A stretch of 64,000 nt of DNA from Hyphomonadaceae bacterium BRH_c29 (GTDB lineage: Bacteria > Pseudomonadota > Alphaproteobacteria > Caulobacterales > Hyphomonadaceae). Numbering within the stretch: the stretch's first letter is position 1; every line of letters begins with the position of its first letter. The notes beneath the pieces were generated by a model that saw only the letters and a list, made by a program, of their open reading frames with translations, searched no databases and was not told where the DNA came from. Below, piece after piece: positions 55,579 to 63,319 of the stretch. The stretch spans positions 62,001-126,000 of the forward strand of contig LADW01000089.1 of the NCBI GenBank assembly GCA_000961695.1, read 5' to 3'. Both the position numbers and the translations under genes were made by a program.

Positions 55579-56007
55579 TTAGAACGGCTTCACGATCACC
55601 ATGATGACGACCACGATCATCATCAGGAACGGCACTTCGTTCAGCATTCTGAGCGTGCGCCCGGTCACTTTGGATGCGCCCCGGTCAATGCGCTTGCCAA
55701 CATAGACATAGTAGCCGTGCATTGCAGTGATCAACGTCACGAATAGAAGCTTCACATGCATCCAGTGCTCAGACAGCAGGGCCGGATTCATCCACAGCAT
55801 CAGTCCGCCGAACACCCAGATCAGGATGATGCTCGGGTTCATCACGATGAGACGCAGCCTGTTGGCGGCACTCTTCATGGTTTCGAACAGGGGCTCTCCC
55901 GGCTGGCTCGACAGCTGGTGGATCTTGTAGCGCGGATAGATCATCAGGCTCGCCATTGTCGCGATCACGAAAATCAAATGCCCAGCCTTGATCCAGTTAT
56001 AGAGCAT
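55579..56007 (-). CDS. hemJ: Protoporphyrinogen IX oxidase, HemJ type
   Basis: 142 residues from MLYNWIKAGHLIFVIATMASLMIYPRYKIHQ, with four hydrophobic helices and the conserved His in KAGHLIF plus the IMNPSIILIWVFGGLM segment. HemJ oxidises protoporphyrinogen IX using haem in bacteria lacking HemG or HemY. Start 56007 lies 1 bp after the hemH stop, so the genes are in the order hemE-hemH-hemJ. A longer upstream frame of 36 codons lies within hemH and is not a likely start. Confidence 0.87.
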   Translation of the reverse strand: MLYNWIKAGHLIFVIATMASLMIYPRYKIHQLSSQPGEPLFETMKSAANRLRLIVMNPSIILIWVFGGLMLWMNPALLSEHWMHVKLLFVTLITAMHGYYVYVGKRIDRGASKVTGRTLRMLNEVPFLMMIVVVIMVIVKPF

Positions 56008-56008
56008 G

Positions 56009-57091
56009 TCAGTGCGCCTTAAGGGTCTGTGGGTTGATGGCCTGGCCGGGTTTACGCGCCGTCTGCTTGTGCGGACAGCCGCTCCACTCGTGCGGGCAGA
56101 GGCGATCTCCGGCACAAGAGCGCATGGGTGTTTTCATGCGGAGAGCTTCTACGGTTTCACCGGCCAGCATGGAAATAAATTCCGGATGCGTGCCGAGGGC
56201 TTCGACCCGCGTATAGCTCGCGGCGCCGTGCTGTTCGGCAACAAGGCGGTACTCCTCGCCCAGCTCGACCAGTGTTTCTATATGCTCGGACACGAAAGCA
56301 ATCGGCGCGATCAGGATGTTCTTTCCCGCTTTTGCCTTCTCCTCGATAACGTGCTCGGTCGGCGGGCCAATCCATTTCAACGGACCCACACGGGACTGGT
56401 AACAGGCGGTCACCTCCCATTCGAGCGGCACCCGCCCAGCGATCATGTCCGCCATGGTTTCGCATTGCCACTGATAGGGGTCGCCATCCTTGACGATCTT
56501 TTCCGGCAGGCCATGCGCTGACAGCAACAAAGAGACATTCTCCGGTTTGCCCGCCTTTTCCCAGGCCTGCATGATCCGCCCAACATGAGCTGTGACGAAG
56601 GATTCCTCGAACGGATAGCAACAGATCGTGTGGGTCGCGCCTTTGTAAGCCTTGTTCCAGGCGGTCAGCGAGGAGCCGGTCGTCGTGGTTGAGAACTGCG
56701 GGTAGAGCGGCAGCAGGATCACTTCATCGGCGCCCCAGGCTTTCACATCCCTGGCGGCCTGCTCTGTAAACGGGTGCCAGTACCGCATGGCGATGAAGCA
56801 ACGCACTTCATCATCCGGAAGCCGCTTGGCCAGTTCGGCCTGAAGCGCTTCTGACTGCTTCTCGGTTTCCGGCAGAAGGGGAGACCCACCGCCAGCATCC
56901 ATCATCGCATAGTTCTTGATCACGCTCGGCGCACGGGTCCGGGAGATAAGCCGCGCCAGGAACCAGCGGATCGGCAGCGGCGCCGTGATGATCGCCGGGT
57001 CGCGGAACAGGTTCTTCAGGAACGGCCGGACAGAAGCAGGCTTGTCCGGGCCCCCCAGATTGAACAGGACGACAGCGATTTTCCGGCCCAT
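56009..57091 (-). CDS. hemH: Ferrochelatase
   Basis: 360 residues from ATG 57091 (AAGG 7 nt upstream, inside the hemE 3' end). Inserts Fe2+ into protoporphyrin IX. VVLFNLGGPDKPASVRPFL, the HGLPEK motif with the catalytic His in LLLSAHGLPEKIV, and ACYQSRVGPLKWIGP are conserved. The C-terminal SCAGDRLCPHEWSGCPHK contains three Cys and probably ligates a [2Fe-2S] cluster, as in the Caulobacter enzyme. Confidence 0.95.
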   Translation of the reverse strand: MGRKIAVVLFNLGGPDKPASVRPFLKNLFRDPAIITAPLPIRWFLARLISRTRAPSVIKNYAMMDAGGGSPLLPETEKQSEALQAELAKRLPDDEVRCFIAMRYWHPFTEQAARDVKAWGADEVILLPLYPQFSTTTTGSSLTAWNKAYKGATHTICCYPFEESFVTAHVGRIMQAWEKAGKPENVSLLLSAHGLPEKIVKDGDPYQWQCETMADMIAGRVPLEWEVTACYQSRVGPLKWIGPPTEHVIEEKAKAGKNILIAPIAFVSEHIETLVELGEEYRLVAEQHGAASYTRVEALGTHPEFISMLAGETVEALRMKTPMRSCAGDRLCPHEWSGCPHKQTARKPGQAINPQTLKAH

Positions 57092-57093
57092 GA

Positions 57094-58131
57094 TCAACCT
57101 TCCCGCAGAATCTTCAGAACGCGCTCGACGTTTACGATCGGCGTCTCAGGACGGACGCCATGGCCGAGATTGAAGATATGGGGTCGACCGGAATAGGCTG
57201 CCATCAATTCCCGGACGCGGGCATCGAGGCGCTCACCGCCTTCGATCAGCAGCAGGGGATCAAGATGCCCCTGAACCGGCATGTCAGCAGGAAGCGCAGC
57301 ATTTACGAATGACGGAACAGCAGCCGTATCCAGCCCGACAGCCGTGACACCTGTTTCCTTTGCATAGGGTTCCAGCATCACGCCGGCGCCGCGCGGAAAA
57401 CCGATGATCGGCACGGTAATGCCTTTCTCGCGCAGGCGTGAAACAAGCTTCGTCGTCGGCGTGATGATGACTTCCCGGAAGATATTGTCCGGCAGGCCCT
57501 CAGCCCAGCTATCAAACAGCATCAGCGCATCGGCGCCGGCCTCAACCTGACGAGCGAGATATTCAGCTGTCGCCTCAATCACCTTATCCATGACCGCTGC
57601 CAGATCACCCGGCCGTCCATGGGCCCAGCGCCAGGCATCGGACTTGTCCGTCTTGCCGCGTCCCTCGATGGCATAGAGGCTGACCGTCCAGGGCGAGCCC
57701 GCAAAGCCGATGAGCGTGGTTTCAGCTGGAAGCGCCGCGCGCACACGCAACACAGTTTCGTAGACCGGGGACAGCCTGTCCGCCGCCTTGATGGCCGGCA
57801 CACGGTCCAGATCAGCCGGCCCGGAAATCTGCTCGACCAGAGGGCCGACACCTTTTTCGAATTCTACACTGAGGCCCATCGCATCCAGGATCAGCAGGAT
57901 GTCAGCGAAGAGGATCGCGCCATCCATGCCATAGCGCCGAACTGGCTGCAGTGTCGCTTCAGCTGCCATTGAAGGCGTATAGCAGAAATCGAGAAAGTCT
58001 TTTGCCCGGACACGAAGCTCAAGATACTCAGGCAGATGCCGCCCCGCCTGGCGCATCATCCATACCGGTGGCCTTTCAAAGCGCTCTCCGCTGAGAACCC
58101 GGAGTAGTTTTTTCGTTCCATCGGTGCCCAT
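57094..58131 (-). CDS. hemE: Uroporphyrinogen decarboxylase
   Basis: 345 residues from MGTDGTKKLLRVLSGERFERPPVWMMRQAGRHLPEY; the PVWMMRQAGR-x-x-PEY signature carries the active-site Arg and later FAGSPWTV, with HGVRPETPIVNV near the end. An in-frame ATG 36 codons upstream would add residues (ISALTGFVLGIWKNA...) unlike the family and overlapping origin DNA, so ATG 58131 is chosen. The first gene of hemE-hemH-hemJ, transcribed away from oriC. Confidence 0.96.
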   Translation of the reverse strand: MGTDGTKKLLRVLSGERFERPPVWMMRQAGRHLPEYLELRVRAKDFLDFCYTPSMAAEATLQPVRRYGMDGAILFADILLILDAMGLSVEFEKGVGPLVEQISGPADLDRVPAIKAADRLSPVYETVLRVRAALPAETTLIGFAGSPWTVSLYAIEGRGKTDKSDAWRWAHGRPGDLAAVMDKVIEATAEYLARQVEAGADALMLFDSWAEGLPDNIFREVIITPTTKLVSRLREKGITVPIIGFPRGAGVMLEPYAKETGVTAVGLDTAAVPSFVNAALPADMPVQGHLDPLLLIEGGERLDARVRELMAAYSGRPHIFNLGHGVRPETPIVNVERVLKILREG

Positions 58132-58185
58132 GGCGTTTTTCCAAATTCCTAAAACAAAGCCCGTCAGGGCACTTATGACTATTAG

Positions 58186-58433
58186 ACGGTGAGTCCGTGG
58201 GAAAAAGGGTGATGCGCGGATTTGTCCAGCGAATTCCACATGAGACTCACAGGCTGACGGACAGGGTTAACACTTCCTTTAAGCCCGGGATTCAATGGTT
58301 AACCAAACGTAAACACCCCAATGGGACTCACAGCCCGGAACGGAAGGTGATTCCTCGGAGTCGGATTCTGCTGCCTGTGAGTCCTTTGTGAGTCCCGGCG
58401 GACAAATTGCTCCATCCACAGGCGACTCACAGG
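58186..58433. repeat. Dispersed GACTCACAGG-type origin repeats
   Basis: Copies: ACGGTGAGTC at 58186-58195 (minus, imperfect), GACTCACAGG at 58244-58253, GACTCACAGC at 58325-58334, CCTGTGAGTC at 58374-58383 (minus), TTTGTGAGTC at 58385-58394 (minus) and GACTCACAGG at 58424-58433. Each holds a GANTC methylation site fused to a CACA end like that of DnaA boxes. Confidence 0.8.
58299..58313 (+). promoter_or_regulatory. CtrA-like binding site in oriC
   Basis: TTAACCAAACGTAAA reads TTAA-N7-TAAA, one mismatch from the CtrA full site TTAA-N7-TTAA, in the middle of the origin gap, where Caulobacter CtrA sites repress initiation. Confidence 0.55.
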
Positions 58434-58473
58434 CCTTGTGAAATCCGGAAACCTCGGCAAGACAGGAATGGTC

Positions 58474-59316
58474 ATGACCCGGCCCCTACGTCCCAGCATC
58501 TATTTCAACGTTCACCTCGTCTCGGACTCAACCGGCGAGACCCTGAACGCGATTCAACGTGCCGCCTGTGCCCAGTTCGAAAACGTTCAGGCGCTTGAGC
58601 ACAATTATTACCTCGTTCGCTCCGAACGCCAGCTCGAACGTGTGATCCGCGAGATCGAAGCGGCGCCGGGCGTCGTCTGGTACACAATCTCGGACGAGGG
58701 TCTGCGCGGTCGGCTGGAATCCTTTTGCCGTGAGCGCGGTGTTCCGACCTTGCCCGTGCTGGATGCGTCCATCGCCATGCTTGGCCGACACCTCGGCATC
58801 TCGGCGAACCAGAAAGTGGCGGGTCAGCACGCGCTCGACGAAGAGTATTTCGAGCGGATGGAAGCGATCAACTTTACGCTCGCCCATGATGACGGGCAGA
58901 ATGTCGAAAGCCTGACCGGCGCAGATGTGATCCTTCTGGGCGTCAGCCGCACCTCCAAGACGCCGACCTGTGTGTATCTCGCCAACAGGAAAGTCCGGGC
59001 GGGCAATATCCCGCTGGTGCCCGGCGTGCCGCTGCCGCCGCATATCGAGAAAATGGGGGAGAACGGCCCGATGGTCGTCGGCCTGAAGATCAGCGCCGAG
59101 CGGCTCGTCCAGATCCGCCGCGCGCGCCTTATTTCTCTCAATGAAGACGAGCACACAATCTATGCTGACGAAGGTGCTGTGCGCGAAGAGGTAACCCAGG
59201 CCAACCGGCTGTTCCAGCGCAACAAGTGGAAGACAATCGATGTCTCCCGCCGCTCCGTTGAAGAAACTGCTGCGGCGATCCTGAACCTGCTCAATGAACG
59301 CCGGGGGCACCTGTGA
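58474..59316 (+). CDS. ppsR: Pyruvate, phosphate dikinase / PEP synthase regulatory protein (DUF299)
   Basis: 280 residues. Bifunctional kinase/pyrophosphorylase that controls PPDK or PEP synthase. It begins MTRPLRPSIYFNVHLVSDSTGETLNAIQRAA; the nucleotide-binding loop is LLGVSRTSKTPTCVYLANRKVRAGNIPLVPGV; the end has IDVSRRSVEETAAAIL. Start 58474 has AGGA 6 nt upstream; earlier in-frame starts (GTG 58438, ATG 58468) fall in the origin region. This gene flanks the origin in Caulobacter and Rickettsia as well. First of a tight operon. Confidence 0.93.
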   Translation: MTRPLRPSIYFNVHLVSDSTGETLNAIQRAACAQFENVQALEHNYYLVRSERQLERVIREIEAAPGVVWYTISDEGLRGRLESFCRERGVPTLPVLDASIAMLGRHLGISANQKVAGQHALDEEYFERMEAINFTLAHDDGQNVESLTGADVILLGVSRTSKTPTCVYLANRKVRAGNIPLVPGVPLPPHIEKMGENGPMVVGLKISAERLVQIRRARLISLNEDEHTIYADEGAVREEVTQANRLFQRNKWKTIDVSRRSVEETAAAILNLLNERRGHL

Positions 59317-59909
59317 GCCTGACTGTGACGCTTGCTTCCGGCAGCGAAAGCCGCCGCCGCTTGCTGACGGCCGCTGGCATCGACGCAGCTTCCGTCAAAC
59401 CGAATGTCGATGAGGACGCCATGAAGGCGGGCCTCCGCGCTGAAGGCATGTCCGTCCGCGATCAGGCCATGCGTCTGGCCGAGATGAAAGCGGTCAAGAT
59501 TTCACAGCGCGTGCCCGGCTTGGTCATTGGCGGCGACCAGATGCTGGCGCTGGACAATGAGGCTTTCGACAAGCCGAAGGACCTGTCGGCGGCGGCGGAT
59601 CACCTGCGCAAACTGTCCGGCAAGGCGCACACTTTGGAGACGGCAATCGTGGTCTGCGAGAATGGCGAGCCTGTCTGGCGTCATCTTGCCCGCCCACGTC
59701 TGACCATGCGGCCGCTGACGGAAGAGTTTATTGAAGATTATGTTGAACGCGTGGGGGAGCCACTGCTCTCAACCGTCGGTGCCTATCAGCTGGAAGGTCT
59801 CGGCGCGCAACTCTTCAACAAGATCGAAGGCGATTACTTCTCCATCCTCGGCCTGCCTTTGCTGCCGCTGCTCGACTATCTTCGTATACGGGGCGTGATC
59901 ACAACATGA
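59313..59909 (+). CDS. maf: Maf-family nucleoside triphosphate pyrophosphatase
   Basis: 198 residues from GTG 59313, overlapping ppsR by 4 nt. The Maf signature is VTLASGSESRRRLLTAAGI, with GLVIGGDQMLALDNEAFDKP carrying the catalytic Asp. Members hydrolyse dTTP, UTP or 7-methyl-GTP; the class cannot be fixed. A Maf in this position is typical of the origin operon of Caulobacterales. Confidence 0.92.
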   Translation: MSLTVTLASGSESRRRLLTAAGIDAASVKPNVDEDAMKAGLRAEGMSVRDQAMRLAEMKAVKISQRVPGLVIGGDQMLALDNEAFDKPKDLSAAADHLRKLSGKAHTLETAIVVCENGEPVWRHLARPRLTMRPLTEEFIEDYVERVGEPLLSTVGAYQLEGLGAQLFNKIEGDYFSILGLPLLPLLDYLRIRGVITT

Positions 59910-60721
59910 CCTGGCTGCTTGGCGTCATCGGCGATCCAGTATCGCATTCGCTCTCTCCGGTGATCCACAATATGTGGATCCGTGAGCATGATCTTGACGC
60001 GTCCTATGAAGCGTTGCGCGTAGAGCGGGGCCATTTGGGTGATGCGCTCGACACTCTGACCAAGCGCGAGGCGCTGGGCTTCAACGTCACGCTGCCCCAC
60101 AAGGAAGCCGCGCTGGAACTGGCCGCAGATGCGAGTGATGTGGCGCGCCGGATAGGTGCTGCGAATACGCTGATCCGGCGGGAAGAGGGCGGCTGGCGCG
60201 CGGAGAACACAGACGCGCCGGGCTTCATGCGCAGTCTGACGGATGCCGGGATCGATGTTGCCGGCAAGCGCGTGACGCTGCTTGGCGCTGGGGGATCGGC
60301 CCGTGCGGTGGCGATCACCCTGACAGACCTCCGCGCAGATCTGATCATTGCCAACCGCACGCTTGAACGCGCCGAAACACTGGTCAAGGAAACGGGGATC
60401 ACGGCGGAGGTTGTTTCGCTGGAACAAGGTCTTGCGGACGCAGGGACGAGCGCGCTGGTTGTGAACACGCTCAGCCTCGGACATTCCGGCGGCACGCTCA
60501 ATCTTCCGGAAGGACAGGATCAGTTCTTCTACGACATTTCCTATGGCCGGGCCGCAGCAGGTCTTGCTGCAGAGGCGCGGGCGAAAAACTGGCGGCCAAT
60601 GGATGGCCTCGCCATGTTGGTCTCACAGGCCGCCTATAGTTTCGAGCACTGGTTCGGCATCCTGCCAGAGACTGAAGCGGTTCTGGCGCATTGCCGCAAA
60701 CTCGTTGAGGCGACGTCATGA
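59906..60721 (+). CDS. aroE: Shikimate dehydrogenase
   Basis: 271 residues. Reduces 3-dehydroshikimate with NADPH. The substrate domain has [14 protein letters not shown] and [13 protein letters not shown] (catalytic Lys), AANTLIRR and ENTDAPGF; the NADP fold has [14 protein letters not shown] and ANRTLERAE. Start overlaps maf by 4 nt. A second aromatic-pathway gene set (aroK, aroB) is at the far left of the window. Confidence 0.95.
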   Translation: MTWLLGVIGDPVSHSLSPVIHNMWIREHDLDASYEALRVERGHLGDALDTLTKREALGFNVTLPHKEAALELAADASDVARRIGAANTLIRREEGGWRAENTDAPGFMRSLTDAGIDVAGKRVTLLGAGGSARAVAITLTDLRADLIIANRTLERAETLVKETGITAEVVSLEQGLADAGTSALVVNTLSLGHSGGTLNLPEGQDQFFYDISYGRAAAGLAAEARAKNWRPMDGLAMLVSQAAYSFEHWFGILPETEAVLAHCRKLVEATS

Positions 60722-61326
60722 TCATTCTTGGTCTCACCGGCTCCATCGGTATGGGAAAGTCCGCCACCGCGACCCTGTTCCGGGATGAGGGCGTTCCCGT
60801 CTATGACGCCGATGCCGAAGTACATGCGCTGTATCAGGCAGACGGCGCAGCGGTTGATCCGGTGGAGGCGGCGTTTCCGGGCGTGAAGGTCGATGGCGCG
60901 ATCGACCGTAACCTGCTGCGCGCGCGTGTGCTGAACGATGCCGCCGCGATGAAACAGCTGGAAGGTATCGTCCATCCACTGGCCGGGCAGGCGCAGCAAA
61001 AGTTCCGCGAAGCCGCAAAGCAAGCCGGCGCCGCGTTCGTAGTGCTGGACATCCCGCTGCTCTACGAGACGGGCGGCTTTGCCTATTGCGATCATGTTCT
61101 TGTTGTCAGTGCACCGGCCGAAGTTCAGCGCGAGCGTGTGCTGTCCCGTCCGGGCATGACCGAAGAAACGTTCAACGCGATCCTCGCCCGTCAGGTGCCG
61201 GATGCAGAAAAGCGTGCAAAAGCCGACTTCATCCTGTCGACAGCGCATGGGTTCGAGTTTGCACGCGACCATGTTCGCGCCATAGTGGCCCTGATGAATC
61301 GCATGTCAGATGAGGCCGGCGCATGA
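60718..61326 (+). CDS. coaE: Dephospho-CoA kinase
   Basis: 202 residues. Last step of CoA synthesis. Walker [18 protein letters not shown], then [14 protein letters not shown], and [22 protein letters not shown] with the lid [22 protein letters not shown]. Overlaps aroE and dnaQ by 4 nt at either end. Confidence 0.95.
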   Translation: MIILGLTGSIGMGKSATATLFRDEGVPVYDADAEVHALYQADGAAVDPVEAAFPGVKVDGAIDRNLLRARVLNDAAAMKQLEGIVHPLAGQAQQKFREAAKQAGAAFVVLDIPLLYETGGFAYCDHVLVVSAPAEVQRERVLSRPGMTEETFNAILARQVPDAEKRAKADFILSTAHGFEFARDHVRAIVALMNRMSDEAGA

Positions 61327-62024
61327 GCCAGATCCGCGAAATTGCTTTCGATACCGAGACAACGGGCCTGCGCCCGGAAGAGGGCGACCGGATCATCGAG
61401 CTGGGCGCCGTCGAGATGATCAATCACATCCCGACGGGACGCACCTTCCGCACGCTGATCCACCCTGGCCGGGAAGTGTCCGCCGATACAGTTCGCATCA
61501 CCGGCATTACCGATGAGCACCTGAAAGACGCGCCGCCTTTCGAAGCGCCGGAAGTCGTCGATGCCTTCCTGGAGTTTATCGGCGATGCCGTTCTGGTGGC
61601 CCACAATGCCGGATTTGACCGCGGCTTCCTGAATATGGAACTGGCGCGCTGCAAGCGGGACCCCATCCCGGACGACCGCTGGATCGATACGGCGGCAATG
61701 GCGCGCCGGAAATTTCCTGGTGCCCCGGCCAGTCTCGATGCGCTTTGCAAACGGTTTGAAATCTCCCTTGAAAGCCGGACGTTCCACGGCGCTCTGCTCG
61801 ACAGTCAGCTACTCGCGTCCGTTTACCTGGAACTGATGGGCGGTCGCGCGCGGGCGTTTTCGTTCGAGACATCTTCGGAAACGGAAATGGTTGGCGAGTC
61901 CCAGCCGGCCCGCCAGCGCGCGAAACCGCTGGGAGACCGTATCAGCGCAGACGAAAAAGCCGCCCACGAAGCCTTCGTGAGCGGCCTTGGCGATGAGGCA
62001 ATCTGGAAGCGCTACGCTTCCTGA
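61323..62024 (+). CDS. dnaQ: DNA polymerase III epsilon subunit
   Basis: 233 residues. 3'-5' proofreading exonuclease. Exo[28 protein letters not shown], Exo[19 protein letters not shown], and ExoIII with the catalytic His-Asp in [20 protein letters not shown] are all present; the C-terminus is the short segment that binds the alpha subunit. Overlaps coaE by 4 nt; its 3' end overlaps the convergent secB by 13 bp. Confidence 0.96.
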   Translation: MSQIREIAFDTETTGLRPEEGDRIIELGAVEMINHIPTGRTFRTLIHPGREVSADTVRITGITDEHLKDAPPFEAPEVVDAFLEFIGDAVLVAHNAGFDRGFLNMELARCKRDPIPDDRWIDTAAMARRKFPGAPASLDALCKRFEISLESRTFHGALLDSQLLASVYLELMGGRARAFSFETSSETEMVGESQPARQRAKPLGDRISADEKAAHEAFVSGLGDEAIWKRYAS

Positions 62025-62518
62025 GTTGGCGGCTGGCCGTTTGCGGCAGCTTCCTGTGCGCGGCGATACTGTTGTTGGTACAGCTGCACGAAGTCCACCG
62101 GATCGATAAGCAGCGGCGGGAAGCCGCCTTCGCGCGTGATTTCTGCCACGATGCGGCGCGCAAACGGGAACAGAAGACGCGGGCACTCGATCAGCAGAAG
62201 CGCTTCGAGCTGGTTCTGCGGTACGTTCGAAATCTGGAAAAGGCCAGCATAATCGAGCTCGGTGATGAACAGCACGGTCCCGTCGGCAGCCGCTTTGGCT
62301 GAAAGCTTCAGCGAGACTTCGTAGAGGCCGTTACCATCTGCGTGGGGCGTCGCGCCGACATCAATGCCGAGATCGATATTTGGCTGCGTCTGCACCGGCG
62401 GATGGCCCGGATTCTCGAAGGACAGGTCCTTCACATACTGGCCGAGAACGCGAAGACCGGCTGGCGTTGAGCCACTCTGGCCATTGTTCGGGGCCTGTGG
62501 TGCACTGGTATCTGTCAT
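62012..62518 (-). CDS. secB: Protein-export chaperone SecB
   Basis: 168 residues. The SecB core is QYVKDLSFENPGHPPVQ ... VSLKLSAKAAADGTVLFITELDYAGLFQI and LLLIECPRLLFPFARRIVAEITREGGFPPLLIDPVDFVQLYQQQ. The Asn/Gln-rich N-terminal tail is usual in this group. GGGAGG lies 6 nt before the ATG. Convergent with dnaQ. Confidence 0.96.
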   Translation of the reverse strand: MTDTSAPQAPNNGQSGSTPAGLRVLGQYVKDLSFENPGHPPVQTQPNIDLGIDVGATPHADGNGLYEVSLKLSAKAAADGTVLFITELDYAGLFQISNVPQNQLEALLLIECPRLLFPFARRIVAEITREGGFPPLLIDPVDFVQLYQQQYRRAQEAAANGQPPTQEA

Positions 62519-62651
62519 GTATTCCTCCCAACTCTACCCGGCGGGCGGGTAACATGCGGCCCCTTGAAGCGCAATGTATCACTGGCACTGTAGGCCCGTC
62601 GGCCCTATCTTGGGGGCTGATTGAACCGAAACGCAAGGACAAGCCCCACTG

Positions 62652-63260
62652 ATGGACCCCGTGATGGAAGTCATGATCCTCGCAGCTGTTGCGCTGTTTG
62701 TCCTGTCGCGCCTCTATCTGGCGCTGGGCAAAGGCGACAATAATCGCCCCGTCAGCCGCACGACTCCGGCGTCTGCAAACGACGATGCGCCCGGACAGGC
62801 GAAGCCGCTGGATCTGCCACCCTCCGCCGCAGACCGCCCGATCTTTACCGGTCCGGCCGCTGCGGGCCTGGAAGACATCTATAATGCTGATCAGAGTTTC
62901 AGCACGCCTGCCTTCATGAGAGGCGCGCGCGCAGCTTACGAAATCATCGTTTCGGCCTTTGCCCACGGGGATCGCGACAAGCTGCGACCCATGCTGGATG
63001 ACGATGTCTACGAGGCCTGGGACGCTGCGATTGCGACCCGTGACGCAGACCATGCCCCGTTCGAACTGCTTCGCATCAAGAAAGCAGAAATCGAAAGCGC
63101 AGAGCTGGATGGCACAATGGCGCGTGTTGCTGTTCGCTACGAAGCCGAGCTTGGTGATGGCGAGCTGGTGCGCACCGCGAAGGAAATCTGGACCTTTATG
63201 CGCAATGTCAGCGGAGGTGATCCGAACTGGATTCTCGATGATGTTGAGGTCGCAAACTAG
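62652..63260 (+). CDS. Tim44/TimA-like domain protein
   Basis: 202 residues with one N-terminal transmembrane helix (MEVMILAAVALFVLSRLYLALG), a low-complexity linker, then a Tim44-type domain: FMRGARAAYEIIVSAFAHGDRDKLRPMLDDDVYEAW and VRYEAELGDGELVRTAKEIWTFMRNVSGGDPNWILDDV. Bacterial homologues of the mitochondrial translocase part Tim44 have unproven roles at the inner membrane. The position between secB and mltA is conserved in Caulobacterales. Confidence 0.9.
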   Translation: MDPVMEVMILAAVALFVLSRLYLALGKGDNNRPVSRTTPASANDDAPGQAKPLDLPPSAADRPIFTGPAAAGLEDIYNADQSFSTPAFMRGARAAYEIIVSAFAHGDRDKLRPMLDDDVYEAWDAAIATRDADHAPFELLRIKKAEIESAELDGTMARVAVRYEAELGDGELVRTAKEIWTFMRNVSGGDPNWILDDVEVAN

Positions 63261-63319
63261 GCGCACCGTCTGAAATCTTTCGGGTGACACCCGCGCCGGA
63301 AGCACGCCATAAAGCGTGA

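Larger units (their letters stand above)
58132..58473. other. Chromosomal replication origin (oriC) candidate
   Basis: The 342-bp gap between divergent hemE and ppsR is the place of Cori in Caulobacter. It contains ten GANTC sites at 58191, 58244, 58289, 58325, 58349, 58358, 58364, 58379, 58390 and 58424, about ten times the number expected for its size. Six lie in copies of a GACTCACAGG-like repeat. A CtrA-like site is at 58299-58313 and TTAA-N8-TTAA at 58267-58282. No perfect TTATCCACA DnaA box occurs; ATCCACA at 58414-58420 is the nearest. An AT-richer stretch (58267-58315) could be the unwinding element. Confidence 0.78.

Noticed and set aside
58267-58282. TTAACACTTCCTTTAA as a full CtrA site
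   Set aside because: The spacer between the two TTAA halves is 8 nt, not 7; kept only as a weak note in the origin entry.
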